Source: a bacterium (lineage in GTDB: Bacteria; Actinomycetota; Acidimicrobiia; Spongiisociales; Spongiisociaceae). From it: a stretch of DNA of 64,000 nucleotides. The stretch spans positions 1 to 64,000 of the forward strand of contig JAPPHZ010000045.1 of assembly GCA_028820935.1 (NCBI GenBank). Reading direction: 5' to 3'. Below, piece after piece: positions 42,179-50,561 of the stretch (positions are counted from its first letter, which is position 1; each line of letters begins with the position of its first letter). The notes under the pieces were generated by a model, which worked only from the letters and a program-made list of their open reading frames with translations, was not told the origin of the DNA and made no database searches. The position numbers and the translations under genes are program-made.

Positions 42179-43504
42179 CTACGAGGGCCTCCAAGCGTCC
42201 GCCACCCATACGCTCCACGCGTCGATCGCGCCCTCGATGGCGGCCTCCTCGAGACCGAGAGCAGCGGCGGCGAGCGGGATCAGCTCCGCGTCGGGCAGGG
42301 ACACCTCGTTGTCGAACTCGTACGCGGTCCGGTAGTCCGTGTACTTCCGGTAGACGTCCATCTGCTCATCCGTCGGAAGCGAAGACCAGTCCTTCTCGAT
42401 GGTCTCGTCGACGATCTGGTGGGTGGAGTAGTCACCCTTGGTCGCCTCGCCGGCCCGCTCCCAGTCGCCGTGGGGTGCGTCGGTCCACCGCCCGAGCGTG
42501 GCAGTGCCCTCGGGGAAGCGAACGAAGTGGATAACCAGGGCTTGGTACTCGCGCGAGAGCCTGTACTCCGTAGCCAGCCGGGCTCCCAGCTCCGCCAGCT
42601 GTTTCTTGGTCGTGCCGACCTCGACGGAGACGGTCATCCAGAGCTGGACCGGGTCCGAGGAATCTCCGCCGCTGTCCACGATGCTGTGCTCGACAACCGC
42701 CGACAAGGTGGTCGTGGTGGTGGCCGCAACGGTGGTCGTCGTGGCGTCCGTGGTAGTGGGAGCTGCGGAAGTAGTGGCGGTCGTGGCGGCGGCCGCAGTA
42801 GTGGTGGTCGTGGTGGTTGGCGCCGTGGTCGCCACCGTGACGGTCGGAAGGTCGATGGGACCACCCACGTCGATGATGTCGACGATCCGGCCCACCGCCC
42901 CGCTGAAGCGCTCGAAGGAGACGATGAAGCCGGACAACGCCGCCCGGCGCCGCTCTCCGGTGTCGGGCGACCTCAGCCCCGCCAGCGCTTCCACCGCGGC
43001 ATCCGCCATCTCCCCGGACGCCACCCAAGCCGTCTGATGCTCTACCGGAAGGCCGAACTCGGTGGGCGGCTCCACGAGGCCGATAGCGTCACGCAACTGG
43101 CGGGCCCGGTCCCTGATGTCCACCAGGGCGGCATCCGTCTCTTCGAACGTGACGCCGGTCACAGACCGGTTGTCCCAGTCGTTGTTGGCCGCTCGCATGT
43201 CCTGCGCCATCTGGCCCGTTGCGACGGCGATGTCCCGGATCTGTTCGAGATAGGCGAGAACGGTACGGCCGGGAAACTCCTCGGTCGGCATGCTGGTGGT
43301 CGTGGTCGGAGCGGTGGTGTCCACCTGCGTCCCTGCGGGGACGGTGGTAGTGGTCAGCTCTACCGCCCTCGTCGTCTCCGGCGCCGCGGTCTCGGTAGTG
43401 ACTACCTCGGGATCGTCGGAACAGGCGACAAGGACGAGTACGAAGGCACAAAGCAACCCGAGCGCGCGGCTGCGGGCAAGTGGGGTGATCGGGGAAGGCG
43501 TCAT
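42179..43504 (-). CDS. Putative Thr-rich lipoprotein, unknown function
   Basis: The 441-residue product has a lipoprotein signal (LGLLCAFVLVLVACSDD; lipobox LVAC, Cys about 28). A Thr/Glu-rich linker follows, then a helical domain (about 75-210: TVLAYLEQIRDIAVATGQMAQDMRAANNDWDN and onward), a second Thr/Ala linker of about 50 residues (TTTTTTTAAAATTATTSAAP) and a C-terminal domain (about 265-440) with no recognised family. The Thr runs look like cell-surface spacers. The start at 43504 is supported by TACAGT 6 bp upstream. Confidence 0.75.
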   Translation of the reverse strand: MTPSPITPLARSRALGLLCAFVLVLVACSDDPEVVTTETAAPETTRAVELTTTTVPAGTQVDTTAPTTTTSMPTEEFPGRTVLAYLEQIRDIAVATGQMAQDMRAANNDWDNRSVTGVTFEETDAALVDIRDRARQLRDAIGLVEPPTEFGLPVEHQTAWVASGEMADAAVEALAGLRSPDTGERRRAALSGFIVSFERFSGAVGRIVDIIDVGGPIDLPTVTVATTAPTTTTTTTAAAATTATTSAAPTTTDATTTTVAATTTTTLSAVVEHSIVDSGGDSSDPVQLWMTVSVEVGTTKKQLAELGARLATEYRLSREYQALVIHFVRFPEGTATLGRWTDAPHGDWERAGEATKGDYSTHQIVDETIEKDWSSLPTDEQMDVYRKYTDYRTAYEFDNEVSLPDAELIPLAAAALGLEEAAIEGAIDAWSVWVADAWRPS

Positions 43505-43510
43505 GCCCTT

Positions 43511-43516
43511 ACTGTA
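43511..43516 (-). promoter_or_regulatory. Probable leaderless -10 (TACAGT) for the Thr-rich lipoprotein gene
   Basis: On the minus strand TACAGT ends 6 bp before the ATG at 43504, the same hexamer and spacing as in front of vapB (56858-56863). Confidence 0.5.
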
Positions 43517-43545
43517 ACTGCGGGCCCGTGTAATTGGAAAAATAT

Positions 43546-43854
43546 TCAGGATACTGCTCGCTGCAGAGCCTCAGCAGCCCGCTGCTTGCGGATCTTTCTC
43601 CGCTCCCGCTCCGACAGGCCACCCCAGATGCCGAACTTCTCGCCTCTGGTCACGGCATACTCGAGGCAGTCGACCCGAACCTGGCACTCGGCACAGATCT
43701 GCTTGGCAGCCCGAGTAGATGCGCCACGGTCCGGGAAGAAGAGGTCGTGATGAGCCCCGAGGCAGTTGGCGTATTCCTTCCATCCAACCTGCTCGACGGC
43801 TAGAGCGTCAATGAGTTCGCGCCGCAATCTCCACCCCGACTTACACACGCGCAA
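43546..43854 (-). CDS. WhiB-family iron-sulfur regulator
   Basis: WhiB proteins are actinobacterial [4Fe-4S] transcription factors that act with the principal sigma factor. The four Cys are visible: ANCLG, then QICAECQVRVDCLEYA. The conserved GIWGGLSERERRKIRKQR (G[VI]WGG plus basic C-terminus) follows. The start is uncertain: TTG 43854 lies at the edge of an operator-like dyad about 6 bp after the predicted transcription start, and in-frame GTG 43848 or TTG 43827 are alternatives. It shares a short divergent region with sdhC. Confidence 0.93.
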   Translation of the reverse strand: MRVCKSGWRLRRELIDALAVEQVGWKEYANCLGAHHDLFFPDRGASTRAAKQICAECQVRVDCLEYAVTRGEKFGIWGGLSERERRKIRKQRAAEALQRAVS

Positions 43855-43896
43855 TTACGACATCGTAATATAGCGGCTGGTGACAGCGGACGTCAA
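43854..43896 (-). promoter_or_regulatory. whiB promoter with overlapping operator dyad
   Basis: On the minus strand TTGACG (43896-43891), an 18-bp spacer and TATATT (43872-43867) form a good sigma-70-type promoter with a start near 43860. The dyad ATTACGA-CA-TCGTAAT (43854-43869) has perfect 7-bp arms and spans the -10 end and the transcription start, the typical place for a repressor, possibly WhiB itself or a partner. Confidence 0.65.
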
Positions 43897-43961
43897 GCCC
43901 CGCCCGGTTCATGGCGCCCGTGCGAGCGCGTGAGCTGCGCATTGGAAAATCGGGGAGCCGG

Positions 43962-43967
43962 TAAGGT
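43962..43967 (+). promoter_or_regulatory. Probable leaderless -10 (TAAGGT) for sdhC
   Basis: TAAGGT lies 6 bp before the sdhC ATG at 43974; no Shine-Dalgarno fits. The divergent whiB promoter is about 70 bp away. Confidence 0.45.
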
Positions 43968-43973
43968 ACCGCC

Positions 43974-44717
43974 ATGCTCAACCTGAGGCGAGCCGGACGC
44001 GAGCGGGCCCGGCGGGCACCCTGGATCGTGTCGATCTACCGCACCGATGTCGGCAAGAAGTACGCCATGGCGATCAGCGGAGTGGTCCTGCTGCTGTTCG
44101 TGCTGGGGCACATGATCGGCAACCTCCACGTCTTCGAGGGGGCGCATGGAGGCACCTTCCGCATCGATGAGTACGGCGAGGGTCTGCGCGAACTGGGCGA
44201 ACCCCTATTCCCCCGCACCCTGGTCCTGTGGGCTTTCCTCCGGATCCCACTGGCGGCGGCATTCCTGATCCACGCCCACGCCGCATTCGCCCTGACCCGT
44301 AGCAACCGGGCCGCGCGGGAGACCAAATACCAGTCACCGCGGGATTACCTGGCCGCTCGCTACGCCAGCCGGACCATGCGTTGGAGCGGGGTGATCGTGC
44401 TCCTCTTCCTGGCGTGGCATCTGGCGGATCTGACCATCGGCGTGGAAGCTGTCAACCCGGAGTTCATCCGCGGGGCCGTCTACAACAACCTGGTCTCGAG
44501 CCTGAGCCGCTGGCCGGTGTGGATACTGTACGTAGCAGCTCAGGTGGCCCTGGCCTCCCACATCTGGCACGGGGCATGGAGCCTGTTCCAGAGCCTCGGC
44601 ATCAACAATCCCCGCTTCAACCGCTTCCGCCGGACCTTCGCCCATGTCTTCGCCACGGTGGTCGTGGCCGGCTTCCTGGCCGTGCCGGTCGGCGTAGCCC
44701 TGGACATCGTCTCGTAG
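43974..44717 (+). CDS. sdhC: Succinate dehydrogenase cytochrome b subunit (SdhC, b558 type)
   Basis: The 247-residue membrane anchor has about five helices ([29 protein letters not shown], then [70 protein letters not shown]). The His residues in these helices are candidates for two hemes. It matches the single-anchor type (SdhC/FrdC, di-heme) used by epsilonproteobacterial fumarate reductases and many actinobacterial Sdh enzymes, so no sdhD is expected. It is first in the order sdhC-sdhA-sdhB. Confidence 0.93.
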   Translation: MLNLRRAGRERARRAPWIVSIYRTDVGKKYAMAISGVVLLLFVLGHMIGNLHVFEGAHGGTFRIDEYGEGLRELGEPLFPRTLVLWAFLRIPLAAAFLIHAHAAFALTRSNRAARETKYQSPRDYLAARYASRTMRWSGVIVLLFLAWHLADLTIGVEAVNPEFIRGAVYNNLVSSLSRWPVWILYVAAQVALASHIWHGAWSLFQSLGINNPRFNRFRRTFAHVFATVVVAGFLAVPVGVALDIVS

Positions 44718-44737
44718 GACGGTCGGAGAGCTACCGC

Positions 44738-46648
44738 ATGTTGGACGCCAGGATCCCATCGGGGGCGATCAATGAACACTGGGACAACCACCGGGACTCG
44801 ATAAGCCTGGTCAGCCCGGCCAACAAGCGGCGGTTCACCATCATCGTGGTCGGAACGGGCCTGGCGGGAGCTTCAGCGGCCGCCACCCTGGGCGAGTTGG
44901 GCTACCGGGTCAAGGCCTACACCTTCCACGACTCGGCACGCCGGGCGCATTCCATCGCTGCCCAGGGAGGCATCAACGCCGCCAAGAACTACCCCAACGA
45001 CGGTGATTCGATCCACCGGCTGTTCTACGACACCGTGAAGGGCGGCGACTACCGATCACGCGAGTCGAACGTCTACCGGCTCGCCCAGCTCTCCGTGGAG
45101 ATCATCGATCAATGCACCGCACAGGGCGTTCCCTTCGCCCGGGAATACGGCGGACTCCTGGCGAACCGCTCCTTCGGCGGGGCTCAGGTCTCCCGCACGT
45201 TCTACGCCCGGGGCCAGACCGGCCAGCAACTCCTGCTGGGGGCCTACCAGGCGATGATGCGGCAGGTCGACCTCGGCACGGTGGAGCTGCACACCCAGAC
45301 CGAGATGCTGGATGTGGTAGTCAAGGACGGCCGGGCCGTGGGCATCATCACCCGCGATCTGCTCAGCGGGGAGATCGCTTCCCATCCGGGTCATGCCGTG
45401 GTCCTGGCCACGGGCGGCTACAGCAATGTCTTCTACCTCTCCACCAACGCAATGAAGTCCAACGTGACCGCGGTGTGGCGTGCCCATCGCCAGGGGGCCC
45501 TGTTCGCCAACCCCTGTTACACGCAGATCCATCCCACCTGCATTCCCGCCTCTGACGAGTTCCAATCCAAACTAACCCTGATGTCGGAGTCGTTGCGCAA
45601 CGACGGGCGGATCTGGGTGCCGGTCCGGGCGGGCGACACCCGGCCGCCGGATGGCATCGGGGAGCCGGACCGGGACTATTACCTGGAGCGGCGCTACCCG
45701 GCCTTCGGCAACCTGGTTCCCCGCGACGTGGCCTCCCGGGCCGCCAAGGTCGAGGTGGACCTGGGCAAGGGGGTCGGGCCGCTCGCCAACGGCGTCTACC
45801 TGGACTTCGAGGAGGCCCTACGGCGGCTGGGACAGGGCACCGTCCGGGAACGGTACGGCAACCTCTTCGACATGTACCAGCGCATCACCGGTGAGAACCC
45901 TTACGAGACGCCCATGCGTATCTACCCGGCCATGCACTACACGATGGGCGGGCTCTGGGTGGACTACAACCTCATGACCACCATTCCGGGGCTGTACGCG
46001 CTGGGAGAGGCCAACTTCTCGGACCACGGGGCCAACCGTCTGGGCGCGTCCGCCCTGATGCAGGGCTTGGCGGACGGCTACTTCGTCGTCCCTTACACGC
46101 TGGGCGACTACCTGGCGCCTCACCTGGGAGAAGGCCTGGTCCCGGGAGACGACCCCTCATTCGTCGAGACGGAAAGACGGGTGACCGCCCGGACCGAGCG
46201 CTACCTGTCCATCGGAGGCTCGCGGTCCGTGGACTGGTTCCACCGGGAACTCGGGAAGACGCTCTGGGAATACTGTGGCATGGAGCGGACGGCGGATGGG
46301 CTACGCCAGGCGATCTCCGACATCGACTCTCTCAAGGAGGACTTCGACCGGGACCTGCGGGTTCTGGGCACGAGCAGCACTCTGAACCAGTCCCTCGAGA
46401 AGGCCGGGCGGGTGGACGACTTCTTGCAGCTCGCTCGCCTGATGTGCGTGGACGCCCTGCACCGCGAGGAGTCCTGCGGCGGCCATTTCCGGGTCGAGCA
46501 CCAGACCGATGACGGAGAGGCCAGGCGGGACGATGCCAACTTCTCCTACGTGGCGGCCTGGGGCTGGAACGACGGACACGAACCCGTTCTGCACCGGGAG
46601 CCGTTGACCTTCGACTACGTGATGCCGGCTCAACGCAGCTACAGGTAG
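44738..46648 (+). CDS. sdhA: Succinate dehydrogenase/fumarate reductase flavoprotein subunit
   Basis: It carries covalent FAD and the dicarboxylate site. Visible are the N-terminal FAD motif [22 protein letters not shown], the flavinylation segment [21 protein letters not shown] (about residue 72), [31 protein letters not shown] and the [12 protein letters not shown] / [32 protein letters not shown] region. The ATG at 44738 gives 636 residues; the frame is open further upstream only as an overlap with sdhC. It lies 20 bp after sdhC. Confidence 0.96.
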   Translation: MLDARIPSGAINEHWDNHRDSISLVSPANKRRFTIIVVGTGLAGASAAATLGELGYRVKAYTFHDSARRAHSIAAQGGINAAKNYPNDGDSIHRLFYDTVKGGDYRSRESNVYRLAQLSVEIIDQCTAQGVPFAREYGGLLANRSFGGAQVSRTFYARGQTGQQLLLGAYQAMMRQVDLGTVELHTQTEMLDVVVKDGRAVGIITRDLLSGEIASHPGHAVVLATGGYSNVFYLSTNAMKSNVTAVWRAHRQGALFANPCYTQIHPTCIPASDEFQSKLTLMSESLRNDGRIWVPVRAGDTRPPDGIGEPDRDYYLERRYPAFGNLVPRDVASRAAKVEVDLGKGVGPLANGVYLDFEEALRRLGQGTVRERYGNLFDMYQRITGENPYETPMRIYPAMHYTMGGLWVDYNLMTTIPGLYALGEANFSDHGANRLGASALMQGLADGYFVVPYTLGDYLAPHLGEGLVPGDDPSFVETERRVTARTERYLSIGGSRSVDWFHRELGKTLWEYCGMERTADGLRQAISDIDSLKEDFDRDLRVLGTSSTLNQSLEKAGRVDDFLQLARLMCVDALHREESCGGHFRVEHQTDDGEARRDDANFSYVAAWGWNDGHEPVLHREPLTFDYVMPAQRSYR

Positions 46649-46658
46649 GAGAGACGGG

Positions 46659-47417
46659 ATGCATCTGACGTTGCGGGTATGGCGGCAGGACGGTCCGGAG
46701 GCGGAGGGCCGGTTCGAGACATACGAGGCCGCCGGCATCCACCAGGACATGTCGTTCCTGGAGATGCTCGATCTTGTCAACGAGCGGCTCCTGACCGCAG
46801 GTCGCGAACCGATCGCCTTCGACCACGACTGCAGGGAGGGCATCTGCGGATCGTGCGGCCTGATGATCGACGGCCGAGCGCACGGACCCCAGGGGAGCAC
46901 CGCGACCTGCCAGCTTCACATGCGGGAGTTCTCGGACGGCGACACCATCGTGATCGAGCCCTGGCGGGCCACGTCCTTCCCGATCGTGCGCGATCTGGTG
47001 GTGGACCGAGGGGCGTTCGACCGGATCATCGAGGCCGGCGGCTACATCGGCGCCCCGACCGGATCGGCGCCCGAGGCCAACCTCACGCCGGTGCCGAAGG
47101 AGACATCCGACGCCGCCATGGATGCGGCGGCATGTATCGGATGCGGGGCCTGCGTGGCCGCCTGTCCCAACGGAGCGGGCCAACTCTTCACGGCCGCCAA
47201 GGTCGCCCACCTCAACCTGTTGCCGCAGGGCCAACCGGAGCGCTGGATGCGAGTCGAGCGCATGGTGGAGACCATGGAGGAGTACTTCGGCTCCTGCTCC
47301 AACCACGGTGAATGCGAGCCTGCGTGTCCGAAGGGTATCTCCCTGGATAACATCGCCCTGATGAACCGCGACTACCTGCTGTCCAAGATACGCAACCGAA
47401 AGCTAGGTGGGCGGTGA
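46659..47417 (+). CDS. sdhB: Succinate dehydrogenase iron-sulfur subunit
   Basis: It passes electrons from SdhA to the cytochrome b subunit. The 2Fe-2S ligands are in [16 protein letters not shown] (about residue 63) with a fourth Cys in TCQLHM. The 4Fe-4S and 3Fe-4S motifs are [14 protein letters not shown] (about 158) and [28 protein letters not shown] (about 210). The length is 252 residues. It is 10 bp after sdhA. Type and operon order agree with the di-heme SdhCAB class. Confidence 0.96.
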   Translation: MHLTLRVWRQDGPEAEGRFETYEAAGIHQDMSFLEMLDLVNERLLTAGREPIAFDHDCREGICGSCGLMIDGRAHGPQGSTATCQLHMREFSDGDTIVIEPWRATSFPIVRDLVVDRGAFDRIIEAGGYIGAPTGSAPEANLTPVPKETSDAAMDAAACIGCGACVAACPNGAGQLFTAAKVAHLNLLPQGQPERWMRVERMVETMEEYFGSCSNHGECEPACPKGISLDNIALMNRDYLLSKIRNRKLGGR

Positions 47418-47441
47418 TAGGGCATCGTGGAGGTAGCAACC

Positions 47442-47831
47442 ATGGCGGCTAGGTTCCTGAGCGCCGAATGGGCCGAGCAGGTGACGGCGGCGGTGCGCGA
47501 CCATCCCGGCTTCGGCGCCGCCGTGGAAGGGGTCGAGTTCTCGGTCCAGTTCGAGATCGACCAGGTCCCCGATGAGGCTGCGGCCCATTACTACCTCGAG
47601 GTCGCCGCCGATGACGCGGTCCTGGCGATCGGAACCCTGCCGCAGGCGGACCTATCCGTCAGGACGGACTATGCAACGGCGTCGGGCATCTCCCGAGGGA
47701 CGCTGAAGATACAGAGCGCATTCTTCAGCGGGAAGCTGGCCATCTCCGGCAACGTGGCCAAGCTGCTCATGAACCAGCGAGCACTGGATCACCTGGCGGA
47801 TGCCGTCTCCGCTCTCGAAGTAGAGTACTAG
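47442..47831 (+). CDS. SCP2 sterol-binding-domain protein
   Basis: The 129-residue product resembles single SCP2 domains, which bind acyl chains or other hydrophobic ligands: EFSVQFEIDQVPDEAAAHYYLEVAADDAVLAIG, then AFFSGKLAISGNVAKLLMNQRALDHLADAVSAL. The last block is the FFSGKLKVSGN-MxLMxx motif. I set the start at ATG 47442, 8 bp after GGAGG; GTG 47427 would place that Shine-Dalgarno inside the gene. It follows sdhB by 24 bp. The TAG stop (47829-47831) is the start of a CTAG-type repeat. Confidence 0.85.
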   Translation: MAARFLSAEWAEQVTAAVRDHPGFGAAVEGVEFSVQFEIDQVPDEAAAHYYLEVAADDAVLAIGTLPQADLSVRTDYATASGISRGTLKIQSAFFSGKLAISGNVAKLLMNQRALDHLADAVSALEVEY

Positions 47832-47880
47832 TTCCTAGTGTCGTTAGTAATAACTATCAACTAGCAACTATCAACTAACT
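47829..47880. repeat. CTAG heptamer-family repeat, copy 7
   Basis: It fills the gap between the convergent SCP2 gene and the HU gene. The left half is CTAGTTCCTAGTGTCGTTAG. The right half carries opposite-orientation units CAACTAG, CAACTAT, CAACTAA. The SCP2 stop TAG (47829-47831) and the HU stop TAG (47875-47877, minus) are both inside the element. Confidence 0.9.
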
Positions 47881-48150
47881 GTTGATTCGGTCCTTGAGGG
47901 CCTTCGAAGGCTTGAAGGCGGGGGACCTGCTGGCCGGAATCTCGACCGCTTCGCCTGTCCGGGGATTGCGACCGGTCCGAGCCTTGCGTTGACGCACCGT
48001 GAACGTGCCGAATCCGGTGATCCGGACGTCCGCTCCCTCCCGGAGCGCTCCCGCGATGGTCTCGAACACCATGTTGACGCTCGCCATAGCCCGGCTCCGC
48101 GGGGTCCCGGTCTCGTAGGCGACCACATCTGCCAGATCACGCTTGTTCAT
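47875..48150 (-). CDS. hup: HU-family nucleoid protein
   Basis: It is a 91-residue histone-like DNA-bending protein: MNKRDLADVVAYETG, then GADVRITGFGTFTVRQRKARTGRNPRTGEAVEIPASRSPAFKPSKALKDRI. The beta-arm RNPRTGE and the intercalating Pro are present. Unlike mycobacterial and streptomycete HupB/HupS it lacks a Lys/Ala-rich tail. GAGGAAG precedes the ATG at 48150; the frame extends upstream without homology. The stop lies in a CTAG-type repeat. Confidence 0.95.
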   Translation of the reverse strand: MNKRDLADVVAYETGTPRSRAMASVNMVFETIAGALREGADVRITGFGTFTVRQRKARTGRNPRTGEAVEIPASRSPAFKPSKALKDRINS

Positions 48151-48202
48151 TCTTGCTTCCTCATCGCCGGACGGTACAAGCCGAACACACAGGCCGACCG
48201 TG

Positions 48203-48208
48203 ACTATA
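48203..48208 (-). promoter_or_regulatory. Candidate -10 (TATAGT) for the HU gene
   Basis: TATAGT on the minus strand lies about 50 bp before the HU ATG. The best -35 match at 17 bp, CTGAGG (48226-48231), falls in the mdh 3' end and is weak. Confidence 0.4.
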
Positions 48209-48227
48209 GGTCGTGAAGCGCACTCCC

Positions 48228-49175
48228 TCAGGTGCTCAGGATGGTTTCCATCTCCTCGACCTTGTCGCGCACCGCCGCGGCGGCGGCGTGGAGACCGGCT
48301 CGCTCGGTGGCGGTGAGGTCGAGCTCGACCACTTCCTCCACACCCGCGGCGCCGAGACGGGCCGGAACACCCAGGTAGATGTCCGACAGCCCGTATTCCC
48401 CCGTGAGCCAGGCGCACACCGGCGTCATCCTGCCCTCGTCCTCGAGGATCGCCCGCGCCATCAGCGCCGCCGCCGACGAGGGGGCGTAGAAAGCGCTGCC
48501 GGTCTTCAGGTATGCGACGATCTCCGCCCCGCCGCCCCGGGTCTTCTCCACGAGCGCGTCGATCTCGTCCTGAGCAAGTATCCGCGGCAGGGGCTTCCCG
48601 TCCACGAAGCACTGGGACGGCACGGGGACCATGGTCGCGCCGTGGCTACCGAGAGTCAGGGCCTCGACCGAGAGGATGTCCACGCCCAGACGCTCGGCGA
48701 TGAAGTGGGCGAAGCGGGACGAGTCCAGAACACCGGCCTGTCCCATCACCCGGTGGCGAGGCAGGCCGCTCACCTCGGCCGCCAGGACGGTCATCTGGTC
48801 CAGCGGGTTGGTCACCACGATGATGGTCACATCCGGGGACCGATCGACCAGTTCCCTGGTGACATGCCGGACGATCTTGGCATTGACCGCCAAGAGGTCC
48901 ATGCGGGACATTCCCGGCTTGCGGGCCAGCCCGGCCGTGATGATGCCGACATCGCTGCCCGTCGTCTCCTCGTAGCCGTTGGAGCCGACCACCCGGGTGC
49001 GGTACCGCTCGACGGGGCGGGACTGGTTCATGTCCAGCGCCAGACCCTGGGGCAATCCCTCCACGATGTCGGTCATCACCACCTCGTGGGCGATGTCCAT
49101 GGCCGCCAGCCGTTGCGCGGTGGCGGAACCGTACTTTCCCGCGCCTACGACCGTGATCTTCTTCGATCGGGTCAC
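48228..49175 (-). CDS. mdh: Malate dehydrogenase (LDH-like type)
   Basis: It interconverts malate and oxaloacetate with NAD(H). The N-terminal Rossmann motif is KITVVGAGKYGSATAQRLA. The substrate-side motif GLARKPGMSRMDLLAVNAKIV (about residue 85) has MSRMDL with the Arg typical of MDH rather than LDH. VVTNPLDQMTVLAAEVSG and LGSHGATMVPVPS carry the catalytic Asp/His region. The length is 315 residues. The GTG start follows AGGAGA. It is 31 bp below icd and probably in one operon. Confidence 0.94.
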   Translation of the reverse strand: MTRSKKITVVGAGKYGSATAQRLAAMDIAHEVVMTDIVEGLPQGLALDMNQSRPVERYRTRVVGSNGYEETTGSDVGIITAGLARKPGMSRMDLLAVNAKIVRHVTRELVDRSPDVTIIVVTNPLDQMTVLAAEVSGLPRHRVMGQAGVLDSSRFAHFIAERLGVDILSVEALTLGSHGATMVPVPSQCFVDGKPLPRILAQDEIDALVEKTRGGGAEIVAYLKTGSAFYAPSSAAALMARAILEDEGRMTPVCAWLTGEYGLSDIYLGVPARLGAAGVEEVVELDLTATERAGLHAAAAAVRDKVEEMETILST

Positions 49176-49206
49176 GTCCGGTTTCTCCTGGTCCGATCCG
49201 CCGATC

Positions 49207-50478
49207 CTACATGTAGGCCCGGACGTGGCTCGGCGCCCGGCGGGTCCCGCTCATGGCGGCGTAGCGTTCGATGATCGGCATCCGCTCCACCAAGGCGGCG
49301 GCGAACTCGGAAGTCCGGACCTCGGTGGAGTACTTCATCAGCCGGGCCAGGTCGTAGGTGACGATCCGATCCCCTATCACCGCCTCCAGGCTGGCTTCGA
49401 TCAGATCCGCGGCACCCCTCCACCCCATGTAGCGGAGCATGTTGGCGCCCGACAGGATCACCGAGCCCGGATTGACCTTGTCCAGGCCGGCGTACTTGGG
49501 AGCGGTGCCGTGGGTGGCTTCGAACACGGCATGGCCGGTGGCGTAGTTGATGTTCCCGCCCGGCGCCAGGCCGATGCCGCCGACCTGAGCGGCCAGGGCG
49601 TCCGACAGGTAGTCGCCGTTCAGGTTGGTCGTGGCGATGACGTCGTAGTTGGCGGGCCGGGTCAGCACCTGCTGCAACATGGCGTCCGCGATCACGTCCT
49701 GGATCAGGATCCTGTCGCCCGGATCTCCCCCGCACTCGTCCCAGGTGATGGTCTCCGCTGGGAACTCCTCCCTGGCCACCTCGTATCCCCAGTTCCGGAA
49801 GGCGCCCTCGGTGAACTTCATGATGTTGCCCTTGTGGACGAGGGTCACGGATCGCCGCCCGAAGGTGACGGCGTACTGGATCGCGGCGCGCACCAGGCGT
49901 TTGGAGCCACCGTCCGATATGGGTTTGATGCCTACGCCGGAGTCAGGTCGTATCTTCCAGCCGAACTCATCGGCCAGGAACCCGATCAGCCTTCCGGCCT
50001 CGTCGCTGGCCTCCTCCACCTCCATGCCGGCGTACACGTCCTCCGTGTTCTCCCGGAAGATGACCATGTCCACCAGGTGCGGGGTGCGGATCGGAGAGGG
50101 AATGCCCCGGTACCAGCGGACCGGCCGGAGGCAGGCGTAGAGGTCCAGGGTCTGGCGGATCGTGACGTTCAACGACCGGATCCCGCCCCCGACCGGAGTG
50201 GTGAGGGGGCCCTTGATACCCACGAGGTATTCCTGGAAGGTCTCGATCGTCTCGTCCGGGAGCCACTCGCCGGTCCTCTTGAAGGATGTCTCTCCGGCGT
50301 AGACCTCGTGCCAAGCTACCCGGCGTCCTCCCCCGTAGACGTGCTCGACCGCGGCATCGAACACCTGCCTGGCGGCTCGCCAGATGTCCGGTCCGATCCC
50401 GTCGCCCTCGATGAAGGGCACGATCGGCTCATCTGGAACCTCCAGCCCCGCTTCTCCCATAGTGATGCGGTCCGGCAT
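49207..50478 (-). CDS. icd: NADP-dependent isocitrate dehydrogenase
   Basis: It oxidatively decarboxylates isocitrate to 2-oxoglutarate. This 423-residue protein is of the homodimeric bacterial type. [29 protein letters not shown] (about residue 110) contains the phosphorylatable/substrate Ser and Arg residues, [15 protein letters not shown] follows, and the cofactor region is [30 protein letters not shown] (about 335). AGGAGAGG lies before the ATG. It is upstream of mdh on the same strand, and faces menC divergently across 83 bp. Confidence 0.95.
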   Translation of the reverse strand: MPDRITMGEAGLEVPDEPIVPFIEGDGIGPDIWRAARQVFDAAVEHVYGGGRRVAWHEVYAGETSFKRTGEWLPDETIETFQEYLVGIKGPLTTPVGGGIRSLNVTIRQTLDLYACLRPVRWYRGIPSPIRTPHLVDMVIFRENTEDVYAGMEVEEASDEAGRLIGFLADEFGWKIRPDSGVGIKPISDGGSKRLVRAAIQYAVTFGRRSVTLVHKGNIMKFTEGAFRNWGYEVAREEFPAETITWDECGGDPGDRILIQDVIADAMLQQVLTRPANYDVIATTNLNGDYLSDALAAQVGGIGLAPGGNINYATGHAVFEATHGTAPKYAGLDKVNPGSVILSGANMLRYMGWRGAADLIEASLEAVIGDRIVTYDLARLMKYSTEVRTSEFAAALVERMPIIERYAAMSGTRRAPSHVRAYM

Positions 50479-50549
50479 GGCCTCTCCTGTCCTGTGCTCG
50501 GTTCCTGGTGACCAACCTCGCTGAGCCTAGTGGTCCTCATACCCATCGG

Positions 50550-50555
50550 TATCCT
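50550..50555 (+). promoter_or_regulatory. Probable leaderless -10 (TATCCT) for menC
   Basis: TATCCT ends 6 bp before the ATG at 50562, and there is no Shine-Dalgarno. Confidence 0.45.
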
Positions 50556-50561
50556 GCCGCT

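Noticed and set aside
42634-42864. Short Pro/Arg-rich frames across the lipoprotein's Thr linker
   Set aside because: They are out-of-frame readings of repetitive ACC/ACG codons in the real gene.
44381-44737. An sdhA start 119 codons upstream
   Set aside because: That stretch overlaps sdhC out of frame; ATG 44738 starts the conserved protein just after sdhC.
1-47880. Heptamer arrays as an assembly or adaptor artefact
   Set aside because: The copies differ in length and degeneracy, keep a fixed orientation to each gene, and coincide with bona fide stop codons. An artefact would not track gene ends. Reads would still be the decisive check.
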